From assembly GCA_022563885.1 (NCBI GenBank), contig JADFMM010000028.1, positions 1 to 34,918 on the forward strand: a stretch of 34,918 bases of DNA. The letters run 5' to 3'. The stretch is from Planctomycetota bacterium (GTDB taxonomy: Bacteria > Planctomycetota > Phycisphaerae > Sedimentisphaerales > Anaerobacaceae). The translations under genes and the position numbers were made by a program. Positions within the stretch are counted from its first letter, which is position 1; each line of letters opens with the position of its first letter. This document shows, one piece after another, positions 32,703 through 34,918 of the stretch. The notes below the pieces were generated by a model. That model searched no databases, was not told the DNA's origin, and saw nothing but the letters and a program-made list of their open reading frames with translations.

Positions 32703-34200
32703 CTACTCTAGTTCACTCTCTGATTCCTTGATCTTAGGCGTGTTCGCGTCGGTTGACGCGGCCGGCTTATTTGCTGCCAACATTGCGGCCTTGTTTTTCT
32801 GGAACCCCGAGTACAGGTTGTAGCCGATCGCTCCCGCCAGGAGCGCCGTGCACACCGTGATTAGGGCTATGAATCGAGCCCGGAGTGCGGCGGGAGACAG
32901 CCGGCGATCGTTGACACGGTTCGGGTTCATGATACACCAACAGAGGATGGCGACCGCGTTGATGCTGATGGCCAGTGCGAAGAAGGTGTTCGCGCTGCCG
33001 GTCTCCTTATCTAACAACAACGGGAACAAGAAGGCACTCAAAGCAGCGCCGATGTTACCGACCATGTTCATAGCGCCGGAGACGGCTCCGGAGTTGGCGC
33101 CACCGATGTCGTTGCAGAAGGCCCAACTCGGGCTGAGCGTCATGTCCACGCCAAACGTCGCCAGGCCGAAGCACGCCACGAACCAGAGCAACCGGGCATT
33201 GTCGGTGGCTAGGAAGCCTAAACTGTCAGTTTGAATGGCGGCCAGCAGACCTAGGATGCCCAAGGAAAAACCGGTAATCGCAGTACAGCGGCGCGAGCCA
33301 ACATGATAGCCCTTATTGTAGAGTCCCGTCACCATGGAGCCGGCAATCCAATTGGCAAATGCGGCAAAAACCAAGGGTACGGCTGCGTAGTAGACCGCAT
33401 TTTCGAGATTCGGCCACTGACTTTTGATGTAGGAGGGCAACCAGGTCAGACTGATGAAGAAGGTGACATTGCTGGCAAAGTATTGCAGCATCGCGAGGGA
33501 CATATTCGACGACGTGAATACTTCCGCGAAGGAAGCCTTGACCGCCTCTTTGAAATCTTCCGTACGCCCTTTCTCAATGTAGTCTCGTTCCGCCGGGCTG
33601 ACGCGTTTGTTGTTCAGGATCGTCCCGGAACCAGAGCAGCCAGACAGTGGCCCATACGATGCCGATCAGTCCGTTGATCACGAACATGCCGCGCCAGCCA
33701 ATCCAGGGGATGGCTATCAGCCAAGGCATTAGAAACAACGACAGGGCCCCGCCCAACCGACTTCCGGAGAAGTTGATCCCGTGGGCGAGCCCCCGTTCCT
33801 TGACGGGCAGCCAGCGATAGAAGGCCACTGTCGCGCCGGGAAAGGCCCCGGCCTCGCCCACGCCGAACAGGAACCGCAAGACCAATAATTGTCCTGCATT
33901 CATCGCGGCCCCAGTCAGAGCCGTGAAGCAACTCCAGACCGACACCACAATGGTCAGCGACTTGCGTGCGCCAAATCGATCCGCAATCCATCCCGAGGGT
34001 ATCTGAAAGAGGGCATAGCCCACCGCGAAGATCCCCAGAATGAGTCCCCACATCTCTTTCGAGATGGAAAGGTCCTTCATCATGCTATCGGCAGCCGTGG
34101 CGATGCAGGCCCGATCCATGTAGGTGTTGAAACTGTGAAAGAAAAGGAGGGTGACCAGGACAAATCGTTGGCGACTCTTCCGGGAATCCGTTTTGTTCAT
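32703..34200 (-). pseudogene. MFS transporter (anion:cation symporter type), frameshifted
   Basis: Two adjoining frames belong to one twelve-helix MFS protein. The N-terminal half (start ATG 34200, GGAG 6 bases ahead) reads FFHSFNTYMDRACIATAAD, FQIPSGWIADRFGARKSL, FLFGVGEAGAFPGATVAFYRWLP and LLWFRDDPE. One extra base near 33612 then shifts the frame to a stop at 33574. In the other frame the protein continues without loss: NKRVSPAERDYIEKGRTEDF, then SNMSLAMLQYFASNVTFFIS, NDIGGANSGAVSGAMNMVGN and the helices to the end. The family imports hexuronates and other sugar acids. Restoring one base gives about 500 residues. A real mutation or a sequencing error are both possible. Its partners are the sugar isomerases downstream. 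Confidence 0.9.
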
Positions 34201-34283
34201 GCAACTCTCCAGAGGGCGATCCTCGATCCTGGCCCTGGTTGTCAATCAGGCCGGACCCAGGCTCATCTAGACGATCCCTGTCT

Positions 34284-34496
34284 TCATGGAATGACACCTA
34301 GCCTGCAGAACGGTTGGCCGGCAATTAGCGACTCAGCGACAACGTATCCCGATCTGTGCAAGTGACTCTTGAGTCGTTGCTCCGCCAAATCGCCGTCGCC
34401 CTGTTCAATCGCCTCGATGATGCCAAAATGCTCAGGCAAAGTTTCGTGGGGTGACCTGATCGGACCCCTGCATTGCTTTTTGAATCCAAAAATCAA
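34284..34496 (-). pseudogene. C-terminal scrap of a GntR/FCD-family regulator
   Basis: The frame carries HETLPEHFGIIEAIEQGDGD, then LAEQRLKSHLHRSGY, the last two helices of an FCD ligand-binding domain (pattern EH-x-x-I-x-x-A-I-x-x-G-D-x-x-x-A-x-x-x-x-x-H). Nothing of the winged-helix DNA-binding part or of the earlier FCD helices is found upstream to 34735. It lies immediately behind the sugar operon, where the pathway regulator would be expected. It is probably a leftover regulator. Confidence 0.65.
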
Positions 34497-34589
34497 TTTT
34501 CATCGTACTACACTCCCCTGTCGGCGTCGAGAGCGATGGTAGAGTCCGCAGGCTCGTACTCGGTGATCACTGACCCCTCTAACATGGGG

Positions 34590-34595
34590 TATAAT
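34590..34595 (+). promoter_or_regulatory. Possible -10 element for the last gene
   Basis: A perfect TATAAT follows GGGG, but no convincing -35 is found 16-18 bases ahead. The leader to the ATG at 34736 would be about 135 bases. Confidence 0.25.
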
Positions 34596-34735
34596 CGCCG
34601 TTATCTATTTGATCTCAATTTTCGCGCTAGCCAGGCGAACCATTGGCGAGCCATCGCAAGGGATCGGCGCCTAACAGACCGTCGCACCCGACATGGCTGG
34701 CAGTCTTTGATGTGGTGCTGTATGGAAAATCGACG

Positions 34736-34918
34736 ATGAAATCTATCGCAAGGGCAACAGGTGCCCGCCGGATTCTTTTTTGCTGGCTCTTGGTGCCGCT
34801 GCTAATAGGTGTAGCGCAAACAGCGCAGGACCATTCGGAGTCCAGCTCGGCAGCAACCCGTGAGGCGCCGACACCTATCGATGCAGACACGTTGGAAGCG
34901 TTCCTTGATCCGCTCGTC
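34736..34918 (+). CDS. Start of an exported protein, cut by the window end (serine-hydrolase-like start)
   Basis: Sixty-one codons are open to the window end. A signal peptide is clear: basic MKSIARATGARR, core ILFCWLLVPLLIGVAQ, cleavage after TAQ. A short Ser/Glu-rich spacer follows, then IDADTLEAFLDPLV, which resembles the first helix of exported beta-lactamase-class-C/serine hydrolase proteins. That identity cannot be confirmed without the SxxK motif beyond the edge. GGA lies 9 bases ahead of the ATG. Confidence 0.6.
   Translation, partial: MKSIARATGARRILFCWLLVPLLIGVAQTAQDHSESSSAATREAPTPIDADTLEAFLDPLV

Noticed and set aside
1-34918. CRISPR arrays, tRNA and rRNA genes, prophage modules
   Set aside because: No regularly spaced repeats, no tRNA-like cloverleaf with intact T-arm outside coding sequence, and no phage structural genes were seen.

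Overview
The window most resembles a member of the Planctomycetota, probably class Phycisphaerae (Sedimentisphaerales-like). This rests on gene content, not on a marker gene. Supporting features are a prepilin-type protein ending in a short Gly-Asp-Gly-His motif, a TPR protein carrying two RNA-polymerase-alpha-CTD-like helix-hairpin modules, many Ig-like repeats of the YTISG...GYxFxPP type, a secreted SH3 protein, and intergenic DNA full of palindromic repeats. Most of the DNA is GC-rich. Genes usually have AGGAG-type ribosome binding sites. No rRNA, tRNA or CRISPR array was found.

Layout. 0.2-3.7 kb: a Tat-exported TIM-barrel protein and a pseudopilin, followed by a graveyard of a transposase C-terminal remnant, a frameshifted and truncated Ser/Thr kinase, and three copies of a roughly 125 bp palindromic repeat. 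3.7-7.4 kb: a nucleoside-gate membrane protein, the ABC-F translation factor EttA and an inositol-monophosphatase-family enzyme. 7.4-12.4 kb (minus strand): tRNA-guanine transglycosylase coupled to a SpoIID-like protein, the TPR/alpha-CTD protein with its own promoter, and an unrecognised protein. 12.8-18.7 kb: a cysteine synthase-rhodanese fusion, a half-size DUF819 membrane protein, a secreted SH3 protein, a rhomboid protease and an M24 aminopeptidase.

18.7-30.9 kb is the most unusual part. On the minus strand one transcription unit encodes a 602-aa secreted protein made of two tandem chaperone-like (Ig-fold) modules, a 1216-aa secretin with eight Ig-like repeats in front of its pore domain, and a lipoprotein whose TTG start overlaps the secretin stop. 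A second unit just upstream encodes two small exported beta-rich proteins, and the eroded copy of a third lies beyond a strong terminator. Both units have AT-rich promoter regions that share an 11-base motif. A single-module paralogue of the chaperone-like protein lies 5 kb away on the plus strand, beyond an ammB-ammA-dgkA block that is bracketed by two direct copies of a 162-163 bp hairpin element. I propose, as inference only, that these genes form an envelope secretion or fibre system using a secretin as outer-membrane exit and a chaperone-like partner.

31.1-34.9 kb: a sugar-utilisation operon with an MFS transporter (frameshifted), a TIM-barrel isomerase/epimerase and a cupin D-lyxose-type isomerase. 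A scrap of a GntR/FCD regulator lies behind it. The window ends inside the first residues of an exported protein.
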